A stretch of 5,574 nucleotides of DNA from an uncultured Eubacteriales bacterium (GCA_900548595.1 URLB01000126.1:1-5574), one strand, 5' to 3'. Numbered from the stretch's first letter, positions 1 through 5,574 are shown. Notes: a model not told the origin generated them from the letters alone. Numbers and translations are program-made.

Positions 1-424
1 CGGTACAACGACAAAGATGTCCTGAAAGAAGTTTTTTCAACTCATCTCTTGAATATCTTTTTCCGCTTTCCAATATTTCCACTGCCGACATTATAAATCC
101 GGGAGTACAAAAACCGCACTGCACCGCACCCTCGTCAATAAACGCCTGTTGTATATCAGAAAGTTCTCCGTTAGGTCCCAAAAGGCTTTCCAACGTTCTT
201 ATTTCCTTTCCGTCCGCCCATACGGCAAGATATATACAGGAATTAAAACATTCCCCGTCTATTATAACGTTACACGCTCCGCATTCTCCGACTTCACAGC
301 CTTTTTTAACGGAAGTAAGCCTGTAATCGTTTCTGAGCATATCGGTAAGTGATGCCCTTACATCTATCATCGTTTCCGTATATTTCCCGTTTATTGTACA
401 TCTGACAAGTTTTCTCTGCATCAT
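1..424 (-). CDS. xdhC: XdhC-type 2Fe-2S subunit of xanthine dehydrogenase (3' end cut by window edge)
   Basis: Small iron-sulfur subunit that carries electrons from the Mo centre of XdhA to the FAD of XdhB in a cytoplasmic heterotrimer. I translated the minus strand by hand: 141 codons are present before the window edge cuts the gene inside the CRCT motif, so about 15-25 C-terminal residues are probably missing (the E. coli protein is about 159 aa). An N-terminal plant-ferredoxin-like domain has Cys43, Cys48, Cys51 and Cys63 (motif GCEVGECGAC). The helical second domain has Cys103 and Cys106 (QCGFCTPG) and Cys138 and Cys140 (LCRC). All eight cluster ligands are present. The start lies in ATGATG: the first ATG (424-422) overlaps the xdhB stop as ATGA, and the second (421-419) is also possible. 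A GGAGGTGAG ribosome site lies at 435-427, inside the xdhB end, so translation is probably coupled. This is not the molybdenum-cofactor chaperone that is also called XdhC in other bacteria. Confidence 0.93.
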   Translation of the reverse strand, partial: MMQRKLVRCTINGKYTETMIDVRASLTDMLRNDYRLTSVKKGCEVGECGACNVIIDGECFNSCIYLAVWADGKEIRTLESLLGPNGELSDIQQAFIDEGAVQCGFCTPGFIMSAVEILESGKRYSRDELKKLLSGHLCRCT

Positions 425-1302
425 AGCTCACCTCCGGCAAGTCTGACGGATTCCTTAACGGCTCTCTTGGAAAGCTCCTCTATCAGCTGTAATCTCAGTT
501 CTTTTGACGCTCTCCAGCTTGTTCTCGGATTTACGTCATTTAAAGCGGCTTTTGCAAACGCCGCAATATTTTCCTCCGTTACAGCCTTTCCTCTTATATA
601 GTCCTCGGCGTTTTTTGCCCTTACGGGAACGGGGGCGGCTACGCCGTAGGCAATGCGCACGTCGTCAAAAGTTTTTTTGTCCGCGCTCAATTTTACATTT
701 GCGGAACATCCCGTTGTAGCTATGTCCATGGCATTTCTCATTGCGTATTTTATATAATGTCCAAAATACCCCTCATAGCTTTCCTTTTTAATAAGAATAG
801 CCGTAAGCAGTTCATTGTGTTTAAGGTCAACCTTTCCTGCGCTTATATAAAAATCATGTATCGGTATTGTCCTTATTCCGTCAGGCCCTGTTATTTCCAT
901 AAAGGCGTCATAGGCATGTAATGTGGACGCTGAATCTGCCGAAGTAACGCCGTTACATGTATTTCCTCCGATTGTTCCTATATTTCTTATCTGAGGCCCT
1001 CCGACCATGTCAACAGCCTCTCCCAAAACATTTATATATTTCTGTATTATTTCGTTTTTTGTAATATGCGAAAAGCTGGTAAGAGGAAGTATTCTTATTG
1101 TTCCGTTTTCTTCCTCTTTAACGCCTCTCAGTTCATCAAGACCGTAAATACTGACAAGTTCCTTTCCTGCCAGCTTTCCCTCTCTCATTTTTATGAGTAT
1201 ATCGCTCCCTCCGGCTATTACCAACGCCTCGGGATGTTCCGTCAGTAATCGTATTGCATGATTTACCGACTCAGCCTCATATAAAGCTTTAATATCATAC
1301 AT
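421..1302 (-). CDS. xdhB: XdhB-type FAD-binding subunit of xanthine dehydrogenase
   Basis: Flavin subunit of the heterotrimeric molybdenum hydroxylase. It takes electrons from the 2Fe-2S subunit and passes them to NAD+ or another acceptor. At 293 aa it is almost the length of E. coli XdhB (about 292 aa). The N-terminal FAD-binding domain of the CoxM/XdhB family shows flavin motif AGGSD at residues 30-34 and TIGGN at 110-114, preceded by GGPQIRN and followed by SADSA. The C-terminal CO-dehydrogenase-flavoprotein-type domain ends in a typical SWRASKELR block. I see no extra cysteine-rich insertion of the kind that carries a 4Fe-4S cluster in some relatives. The ATG at 1302-1300 follows a strong GGGGAGG site (1317-1311) by 8 bases. 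That site directly abuts the xdhA stop, leaving only 15 bases between the genes. An out-of-frame ATG at 1309-1307 is not used in this reading. The stop overlaps the xdhC start by 4 bases. Middle gene of the xdhABC operon. Confidence 0.95.
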   Translation of the reverse strand: MYDIKALYEAESVNHAIRLLTEHPEALVIAGGSDILIKMREGKLAGKELVSIYGLDELRGVKEEENGTIRILPLTSFSHITKNEIIQKYINVLGEAVDMVGGPQIRNIGTIGGNTCNGVTSADSASTLHAYDAFMEITGPDGIRTIPIHDFYISAGKVDLKHNELLTAILIKKESYEGYFGHYIKYAMRNAMDIATTGCSANVKLSADKKTFDDVRIAYGVAAPVPVRAKNAEDYIRGKAVTEENIAAFAKAALNDVNPRTSWRASKELRLQLIEELSKRAVKESVRLAGGEL

Positions 1303-1317
1303 TTGGCATACCTCCCC

Positions 1318-3600
1318 TTAAATCAGACCTTCTTCTTTAAACCGCTTAAAAAGATTATGCGGATTAAGAGGAAGCATATTTACAGATACCCCCGTGGCGT
1401 TTAACACTGCGTTTCTTATTGCCGGCGCTCCGGGAACAGCCGGAGGTTCTCCCAACGCCTTTGTTCCGAATGCGCTTGTCGGCTCGTAATTTTCAACAAA
1501 CTGAGCCTCCAGATGAGGGGGATCCATAGTTGTGGACAATTTGTAATCAAGAAGGTTGTTGTTAAGCGGCTTTCCTGTTTTTTCATCATACAATAACTGT
1601 TCGCTCAGGGCATAGCCTATAGCCATGCTCATTCCCCCGTGAACCTGTCCTTCCGCCAGCTGGGGATTTATAAGCTTTCCGCAGTCGTGTACGTTTATCA
1701 AATCCAATACTTTTACCTTGCAAAGCGGAATATCCACTTCCACCTCGGCAAAAGAACAGCCAAACGAATAGGCATTGCTTTTTGTCTGGTAGGTGCTTTC
1801 CGCCGTAATATGCTCGCTGTGCGTAAGGCTGTACATAACTTCGGTTGACAGTTCTCCCAGCGTCATCATAACTCTGCCGTCGGAAACTCTTACAATATTT
1901 CCGTCCTTTATATCGAGATTTCCCTTTGCCATTCTTGTAAGTTCCTGGGCATGGCCGAGTATTTTGTCCTTTAATATAAGCCCCGTCTGCTTTATGGCAA
2001 AGCCTGCTATATATGTTTGTCTGGAGGCATAGGCTCCCGTTCCGAAAGGCGTTATGTCGGTATCCTGGCATGAAACGACATGCACGTCCTCAAACTTTAT
2101 TCCCAGCACTTCCGACGCCATCTGGGCAAATACCGTATCTGCCCCCTGACCTATTTCCGTTTCTCCAAGCTGAAGCTGTATGGAACCGTCGGGATTTAAA
2201 ACCATGCGGCAGCCGCTGGTTTCAAGAGCTATGGGCCACACCGCAGTGTTATACCAGAAAATAGACATACCTATGCCTCTTCTTACAGGGCCTGTTTGAT
2301 TTTTATATTTTTCAAGCTTTTCATTCCACTTGATATATTCCATTCCTTTATCTATACACTGGTTAAGACTGTCAAAATAGTTTTCGTTTTTGGAAAACTC
2401 ATCTTTGAATCCGACTTCCATCATGTTTTTGCGTCTTATCTCAATGGAATCTATCCCCAGTTTCCTTGCTATATCTTCCACATGGCTTTCCATGGCGAAT
2501 GTTATCTGAGGTATTCCGTATGCCCTCATTGCGCCTGCCGACGTCCTGTTTGTATATATGGACCATGCGTCTGCTTCATAGGCGTCGCATTTATATATCT
2601 GGCTGAAAGCCGTTATTCCTTTAGCCGCTATACTATGCCCATGGGAAGCATAAGCCCCCTGATTTGAATAAGACTCGCATTTTCTTGCCACAAAGGTACC
2701 GTCCGGTCTTGCATATGTAATCAGGTGAACCCTTATGGCGTGTCGCACTCTGTTGCACGCAAAAGTTTCTTCCCTTGTCATGTCCAGCTTAACAGGTCTT
2801 CCTCCAACCTGAGTTGTCAGATATGCACATAACGGTTCATAAAGTACGTCCTGCTTATTTCCGAAGCCGCCGCCTATATAAGGTTTTATGACCCTTACCT
2901 TTCCCCAGGGTATACCCAATGCCTGACCAACTACCCTACGCACGATATGGGGTATCTGCGTGGACGTTACGATTACTATTCTTCCTCCCTCAATATAAGC
3001 GTAACATATATGGTTTTCCATATGACAGTGCTGCACCGTCGGCGTATCGTACCAGCCCTCGAATTTTATAAGTCCCTCTTCCTTTATAGCTTCGTCATAA
3101 TTACCTTTTTCAAGGGACGTATGTCTCAATACATTATTTTCATATCCTTCCTGCACAACGGGGGCGCCATCCTGCATTGCCTCAATTTGATCGAGAACGA
3201 AAGGATACTCCTCGTACTCCGCTTTAATCGCTCTTATCGCCCTGTTTGCGGCAACTTCGTCCTCTGCTATTACAGCGGCAACATCATCTCCGTAATATCT
3301 CACTCTTTCAGTAAGAATAAGTCTGTCCGCAACGTCCTGGTGGGACGGGTCGGTAGACCACGGATGTCCCGCTGTCGGAAGTTTTATTTTCGGAACGTCA
3401 AAGCATGTTACTATTTTTACAACGCCGGGTATTTTTTCCGCTTCGGAAACATCAATGGACTTTACGACTCCGTTGGCTATCGTAGACCTGAAAACCTTTG
3501 CCACAAGAAAGTTTTTTTCGGTCATATCATCCGTATATTTAGCTCGGCCCGTTACCTTATCATACGCGTCAACACGCTTTTCACTGACACCTACAGCCAT
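1318..3600 (-). CDS. xdhA: XdhA-type molybdopterin-binding catalytic subunit of xanthine dehydrogenase
   Basis: Catalytic large subunit that binds the molybdopterin cofactor and hydroxylates a purine or similar heterocycle with water-derived oxygen. The open frame extends upstream to 3780, but I place the start at the ATG at 3600-3598. It has an AAAGAGGTG ribosome site (3615-3607), gives 760 aa (E. coli XdhA is about 752), and starts the conserved RVDAYDKVTGRAKYTDD block within the first 25 residues. The 60 residues further upstream are AT-rich nonsense. The aldehyde oxidase/xanthine dehydrogenase a/b hammerhead domain spans roughly residues 10-130. The first Mo-cofactor domain spans roughly 135-375, with GGGFGNKQD at 243-251, and the second roughly 395-720, with EIGQGAD (Gln485) and GEPP. 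Glu718 of GEPP matches the universal catalytic base. Compared with bovine xanthine dehydrogenase, the positions of Glu802 and Arg880 appear to be Gln250 and Lys327, as I recall they are in E. coli XdhA. The true substrate is therefore uncertain. First gene of the operon. Confidence 0.95.
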   Translation of the reverse strand: MAVGVSEKRVDAYDKVTGRAKYTDDMTEKNFLVAKVFRSTIANGVVKSIDVSEAEKIPGVVKIVTCFDVPKIKLPTAGHPWSTDPSHQDVADRLILTERVRYYGDDVAAVIAEDEVAANRAIRAIKAEYEEYPFVLDQIEAMQDGAPVVQEGYENNVLRHTSLEKGNYDEAIKEEGLIKFEGWYDTPTVQHCHMENHICYAYIEGGRIVIVTSTQIPHIVRRVVGQALGIPWGKVRVIKPYIGGGFGNKQDVLYEPLCAYLTTQVGGRPVKLDMTREETFACNRVRHAIRVHLITYARPDGTFVARKCESYSNQGAYASHGHSIAAKGITAFSQIYKCDAYEADAWSIYTNRTSAGAMRAYGIPQITFAMESHVEDIARKLGIDSIEIRRKNMMEVGFKDEFSKNENYFDSLNQCIDKGMEYIKWNEKLEKYKNQTGPVRRGIGMSIFWYNTAVWPIALETSGCRMVLNPDGSIQLQLGETEIGQGADTVFAQMASEVLGIKFEDVHVVSCQDTDITPFGTGAYASRQTYIAGFAIKQTGLILKDKILGHAQELTRMAKGNLDIKDGNIVRVSDGRVMMTLGELSTEVMYSLTHSEHITAESTYQTKSNAYSFGCSFAEVEVDIPLCKVKVLDLINVHDCGKLINPQLAEGQVHGGMSMAIGYALSEQLLYDEKTGKPLNNNLLDYKLSTTMDPPHLEAQFVENYEPTSAFGTKALGEPPAVPGAPAIRNAVLNATGVSVNMLPLNPHNLFKRFKEEGLI

Positions 3601-3613
3601 ATAATTCACCTCT

Positions 3614-3642
3614 TTGTAATAATTTACTATATAATGTATAAT
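3614..3642 (+). promoter_or_regulatory. Distal promoter candidate for the rightward hydroxylase gene
   Basis: TTGTAA (3614-3619), a 17-base spacer and TATAAT (3637-3642) match the sigma-70/sigma-A pattern, with a perfect -10 and a 4-of-6 -35. The transcript would start near 3649 and carry a leader of about 160 bases that includes the interrupted inverted repeat at 3704-3742. The site overlaps the xdhA ribosome site and leader on the other strand, so the two promoters would face each other with overlapping transcripts. Confidence 0.3.
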
Positions 3643-3652
3643 ATATTCGCAA

Positions 3653-3664
3653 TCAGTTATCTGA
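3653..3664. promoter_or_regulatory. Short dyad (operator candidate) at the predicted xdhA transcription start
   Basis: On the plus strand the sequence is TCAG, TTAT, CTGA: two 4-base arms that are exact inverted repeats around a 4-base centre. Just outside the arms, an A on the left (3652) and an A on the right (3665) break the symmetry. The dyad lies directly downstream of the extended -10 candidate, where a bound repressor would block the leftward operon. The regulator is unknown, and a 4-base-arm dyad can arise by chance. Confidence 0.3.
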
Positions 3665-3673
3665 ATTATACCA
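3665..3673 (-). promoter_or_regulatory. Extended -10 promoter candidate for xdhABC
   Basis: Read on the minus strand, this is TGGTATAAT, a perfect extended -10 element (TG, one base, TATAAT). The hexamer 17 bases upstream is TTTATT, a poor -35, which is tolerable for an extended -10 promoter. Transcription would begin near 3657-3659, giving a leader of about 57 bases before the xdhA ATG at 3600. A small dyad sits exactly at the predicted start. The motif is convincing, but the region is AT-rich, so chance matches are possible. Confidence 0.5.
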
Positions 3674-3703
3674 TTAAACAAGATATAAATAAAGCTGCTA
3701 ACG

Positions 3704-3742
3704 AAAAAGTCATTATATTTTATATAGTATAACGTACTTTTT
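3704..3742. promoter_or_regulatory. AT-rich interrupted inverted repeat in the divergent region
   Basis: Outer arms AAAAAGT (3704-3710) and ACTTTTT (3736-3742) are perfect 7-base inverted repeats. Inside them, TTATA (3713-3717) and TATAA (3728-3732) pair again, with short unpaired bases between the two stem parts. On the plus strand the right arm ends in seven T residues (3738-3744), so as RNA it would look like a weak, GC-poor hairpin with a U-tract. It could be a binding site serving both genes, or a weak attenuator for a transcript starting upstream. In such an AT-rich stretch, chance is a real alternative. Confidence 0.25.
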
Positions 3743-3751
3743 TTAACATTC

Positions 3752-3778
3752 TTGAATAAAACGCACATAAATGATAAC
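3752..3778 (+). promoter_or_regulatory. Proximal promoter candidate for the rightward hydroxylase gene
   Basis: TTGAAT (3752-3757) could serve as -35. Downstream, TGATAAC at 3772-3778 contains GATAAC (15-base spacing, 4 of 6 matches), and TAACAT at 3775-3780 has 17-base spacing but also only 4 of 6 matches. Transcription would start near 3785, leaving a leader of about 25 bases that just includes the ribosome site. The position is good and the motif quality is mediocre. Confidence 0.25.
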
Positions 3779-3794
3779 ATGGTCTTAAATAGAG

Positions 3795-3801
3795 AAGGGA
3801 G
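3795..3801 (+). promoter_or_regulatory. Ribosome binding site fixing the start of the rightward hydroxylase
   Basis: AAGGGAG lies 9 bases before the ATG at 3811. Together with the typical N-terminus that follows (short beta strand, then the ferredoxin-type cysteine motif at residue 36), it supports this start over any other. Confidence 0.75.
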
Positions 3802-3810
3802 AGTGATAGA

Positions 3811-5568
3811 ATGGCCGTATTAACAGTAAACGGAGTTACATACACAGTTACGGAAAACATCAGCCTTATGTCATTTTTAAGAGATACCCTCAGACTTACA
3901 TCTGTAAAAAACGGATGTAATGAAGGCGCATGCGGTACATGTACGGTATTGATAGACGGAAAAGCGGTAAAAGCCTGCGTGCAAAAAACCGATAAACTGG
4001 ACGGAAAAAGTATACTTACTACCGAGGGCTTGTCTGATAAGGAAAGGGCTATATATGTATATGCTTTCTCTAAAGCAGGAGCGGTACAGTGCGGATTTTG
4101 TATTCCCGGAATGGTAATCTGTGCCAAAGCTCTTCTGGACAGAAATCCGAATCCCACAAGAGACGATGTAAAGTCTGCCATAAAAAATAATTTGTGCAGA
4201 TGTACAGGCTACAAAAAAATAGAAGAAGCCATACTTCTTGCCGCGGAAATGTTCAGGAACGGAGCAGTTCCCGAAAGGCCCGTTGACACAGGTATATTGG
4301 GCGAAAGTACTGTGCGTGTGGACGCAGAGGCAAAAATAACGGGAACAGCCATGTATGCCGATGATTATTACATGGAAAACATGCTTTACGGCTCTGCTTT
4401 AAGAAGCGAATACCCAAGAGCGAAAATACTTTCAATCGATACGTCCGAAGCGGAAAAAATCAACGGCGTGGCATGCGTAATGACTGCAAAAGACATACCG
4501 GGTGCTCAAAAGGTCGGTCATCTTAAAAGAGACTGGGATGTCCTTATACCCGTCGGAAAAACGACGCACTATCTCGGAGACGCAATCGTGATTATAGCTG
4601 CGGAAACTCCCGAAATACTGGAAACCGCCAAAAAAGCCGTAAAGGTACAATACAAACCCTTGCAGGCGGTTTTTTCACCCGAAGAAGCAATGGCTGAAAA
4701 CGCTCCGTCAGTACATGAGGACGGAAATCTCCTTGCATACGAACATCTTGTAAGAGGTAATGCCGATGATATAATATCAAAAAGCAAGCATAAAGTAACA
4801 TATCATTACAGCGTTCCGTTTACGGAGCATGCTTTCATGGAACCCGAATGTGCCGTTGCATTTCCCGAATACGACGGGATACATATAATAAGCGGCGACC
4901 AGGGTATTTATCAAACCCAGAGAGAGTGTTCCGATGCACTCGGACTTCCGCTTGATAAAGTCCGTGTATCTGCCGCTATGGTAGGAGGAGGGTTCGGCGG
5001 CAAAGAAGATATGAGCGTACAGCATCATGCCGCCCTTTTGGCACAAAAAACCAATCGTCCTGTAAAAGTAAAACTTACAAGAACAGAAAGCATATTGGTT
5101 CACCCTAAGAGACATGCTATGGAAATGGACTTTACGACTGCCTGCGATGAAAACGGTTATCTTACGGCAATGAAAGCCGTAATAATATCCGATACAGGCG
5201 CTTATGCAAGTCTGGGCGGTCCCGTATTGCAAAGAGCATGCACCCATGCCGCAGGGCCGTATAACTACCAAAACATCGATATTACGGGAAAAGCATATTA
5301 CACAAACAATCCGCCTTCCGGAGCATTCAGAGGCTTCGGAGTTACGCAAAGCTGTTTTGCCACCGAATGTAATCTGAATAAGCTGGCTGAAATCGTAGGA
5401 ATATCGCCCTTTGAAATACGCCGAAGAAACGCTTTAAAACCCGGCGATATTATGCCAAACGGACAGATAGCCGATGAAACGACCGCAATAGCGGAAGCGT
5501 TGGAGTCAGTAAGAGATATATGCGAAAAAAATCCCGAAAAAAACACACTGCCCAACTGTCCATTTTGA
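3811..5568 (+). CDS. Fused 2Fe-2S/molybdopterin hydroxylase, selenium-dependent xanthine dehydrogenase-like, prematurely ended
   Basis: Purine hydroxylase of the xanthine dehydrogenase family with its iron-sulfur domains fused to the catalytic domain. In order: a ferredoxin-like domain with Cys36, Cys41, Cys44 and Cys56; a second 2Fe-2S domain with Cys94, Cys97, Cys129 and Cys131; the a/b hammerhead domain (about 167-285, starting VRVDAEAKITG); and the first Mo-cofactor domain (about 305-545) with GGGFGGKED at 392-400 and GAFRGFG at 504-510. Glu399 and Arg475 align with bovine Glu802 and Arg880, which position the purine. This layout fits the clostridial/enterococcal selenium-dependent molybdenum hydroxylase 1 family, usually about 850 aa. 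In that family the selenium is a labile Mo ligand, not encoded selenocysteine. This frame stops at residue 585. Almost all of the second Mo domain, including the catalytic Glu in GEPP, is missing, so the product as read should be inactive. There is no FAD domain, so a separate flavin subunit is needed. Family call about 0.85; the end coordinate is not a natural end. Confidence 0.85.
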   Translation: MAVLTVNGVTYTVTENISLMSFLRDTLRLTSVKNGCNEGACGTCTVLIDGKAVKACVQKTDKLDGKSILTTEGLSDKERAIYVYAFSKAGAVQCGFCIPGMVICAKALLDRNPNPTRDDVKSAIKNNLCRCTGYKKIEEAILLAAEMFRNGAVPERPVDTGILGESTVRVDAEAKITGTAMYADDYYMENMLYGSALRSEYPRAKILSIDTSEAEKINGVACVMTAKDIPGAQKVGHLKRDWDVLIPVGKTTHYLGDAIVIIAAETPEILETAKKAVKVQYKPLQAVFSPEEAMAENAPSVHEDGNLLAYEHLVRGNADDIISKSKHKVTYHYSVPFTEHAFMEPECAVAFPEYDGIHIISGDQGIYQTQRECSDALGLPLDKVRVSAAMVGGGFGGKEDMSVQHHAALLAQKTNRPVKVKLTRTESILVHPKRHAMEMDFTTACDENGYLTAMKAVIISDTGAYASLGGPVLQRACTHAAGPYNYQNIDITGKAYYTNNPPSGAFRGFGVTQSCFATECNLNKLAEIVGISPFEIRRRNALKPGDIMPNGQIADETTAIAEALESVRDICEKNPEKNTLPNCPF

Positions 5569-5574
5569 GCTATT
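5536..5574. other. Non-homologous tail after the breakpoint in the hydroxylase gene
   Basis: Up to about residue 575 (Asn-Pro at 5530-5535) the protein follows the family. From memory, relatives then continue with a small-residue block (Tyr-Ala-Gly-Ile type) leading into the second Mo domain. Here the next codons read E, K, N, T, L, P, N, C, P, F and stop, and neither of the other two forward frames restores the expected block. The stretch therefore looks like joined foreign sequence. Its TGTCCATTTTGA segment (5557-5568) is loosely reminiscent of ends seen in some IS21-like elements, but 39 bases are too few to identify anything. Contig-end error is an equal alternative. Confidence 0.45.

Larger units (their letters stand above)
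3601..3810. promoter_or_regulatory. Divergent control region between the xdhABC operon and the rightward hydroxylase gene
   Basis: This is the only non-coding gap in the window, 210 bases long and much richer in A and T than the genes on either side. Both flanking genes start from it and read outwards, so it must hold their promoters unless transcription enters from elsewhere. Each gene has a clear ribosome site at its edge of the gap. I found one good promoter candidate for the leftward operon, two weaker ones for the rightward gene, and two dyads; these are listed separately. I see no tRNA, riboswitch-like conserved core or small gene. The 60-residue upstream extension of the xdhA frame through this gap is not supported. 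Confidence 0.8.

Noticed and set aside
2947..3732. Long open frame of 261 codons on the plus strand opposite the 5' part of xdhA
   Set aside because: It lies antisense to strongly conserved xdhA coding sequence, has the odd residue content of a shadow frame (many Tyr, Phe, Arg, Ser), shows no ribosome site or family motif, and ends inside the AT-rich control region.
3704..3744. Intrinsic terminator on the plus strand (hairpin with a seven-T tail)
   Set aside because: The stem is almost entirely A-T pairs with a long loop and internal mismatches, and no gene ends upstream on that strand. I kept it only as a low-confidence dyad.
3601..3780. Upstream extension of the xdhA frame by 60 residues (start at 3780)
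   Set aside because: The extension is AT-rich low-information sequence without a ribosome site and would swallow the promoter region. The ATG at 3600 has a good site and gives the normal family length.
3720..4181. Minus-strand open frame of 153 codons overlapping the start of the fused hydroxylase
   Set aside because: It is antisense to the conserved 2Fe-2S domain of the rightward gene and has no recognisable motifs; a shadow frame.
5557..5574. TGA at 5566-5568 read as selenocysteine, giving a C-P-F-Sec (CxxU-like) motif in a selenium-linked enzyme family
   Set aside because: The family carries selenium as a labile Mo ligand, not as encoded selenocysteine. The residues before the TGA do not match the family at that position, and only 6 bases follow, so no bacterial SECIS hairpin can be assessed. 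Extended sequence with a hairpin and continued family homology after the TGA would be needed to revive it.

Overview
The window holds parts of two different molybdenum-hydroxylase (xanthine dehydrogenase family) gene sets, transcribed away from each other from a shared AT-rich gap of 210 bases. Strong GGAGG-type ribosome binding sites, frequent ATA and AGA codons, moderately low GC genes with a much more AT-rich intergenic region, and gene types typical of purine-fermenting anaerobes all suggest a Clostridia-like Firmicute, probably from a gut or other anoxic community. This placement is inferred from style and family, not from a marker gene.

Left part (1-3600, minus strand): a tight three-gene operon in the order xdhA (molybdopterin subunit, 760 aa), xdhB (FAD subunit, 293 aa), xdhC (2Fe-2S subunit, cut by the left edge). 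Gene order, subunit sizes and many sequence blocks match the xdhABC operon of Escherichia coli as I remember it. The genes are 15 bases apart (xdhA-xdhB) or overlap by 4 bases (xdhB-xdhC), so they are probably translated in a coupled way into one heterotrimeric enzyme. Electrons from substrate hydroxylation at the Mo centre would pass through two 2Fe-2S clusters to FAD.

Middle (3601-3810): a divergent control region. It holds an extended -10 promoter candidate for xdhA with a small dyad beside its predicted start, a larger AT-rich dyad, and two weaker promoter candidates for the rightward gene. There is no room for another gene.

Right part (3811-5574, plus strand): a second hydroxylase in which the 2Fe-2S domains are fused in front of the molybdopterin domain. 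This is the architecture of the clostridial/enterococcal selenium-dependent xanthine dehydrogenase family (selenium-dependent molybdenum hydroxylase 1). Its reading frame stops at residue 585, about two thirds of the usual length. The last roughly 39 bases do not look like the family, and the window ends 6 bases after the stop. A breakpoint (mobile element, contig-edge artefact or real gene disruption) is more likely than a natural short protein.

The two systems differ at substrate-pocket positions. The rightward protein has the Glu/Arg pair of classical xanthine dehydrogenases, while XdhA has Gln/Lys. They may therefore act on different purines or related heterocycles rather than being redundant. 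No RNA genes, CRISPR arrays or complete mobile elements were seen. All parts of the window longer than 300 bases are covered by genes.
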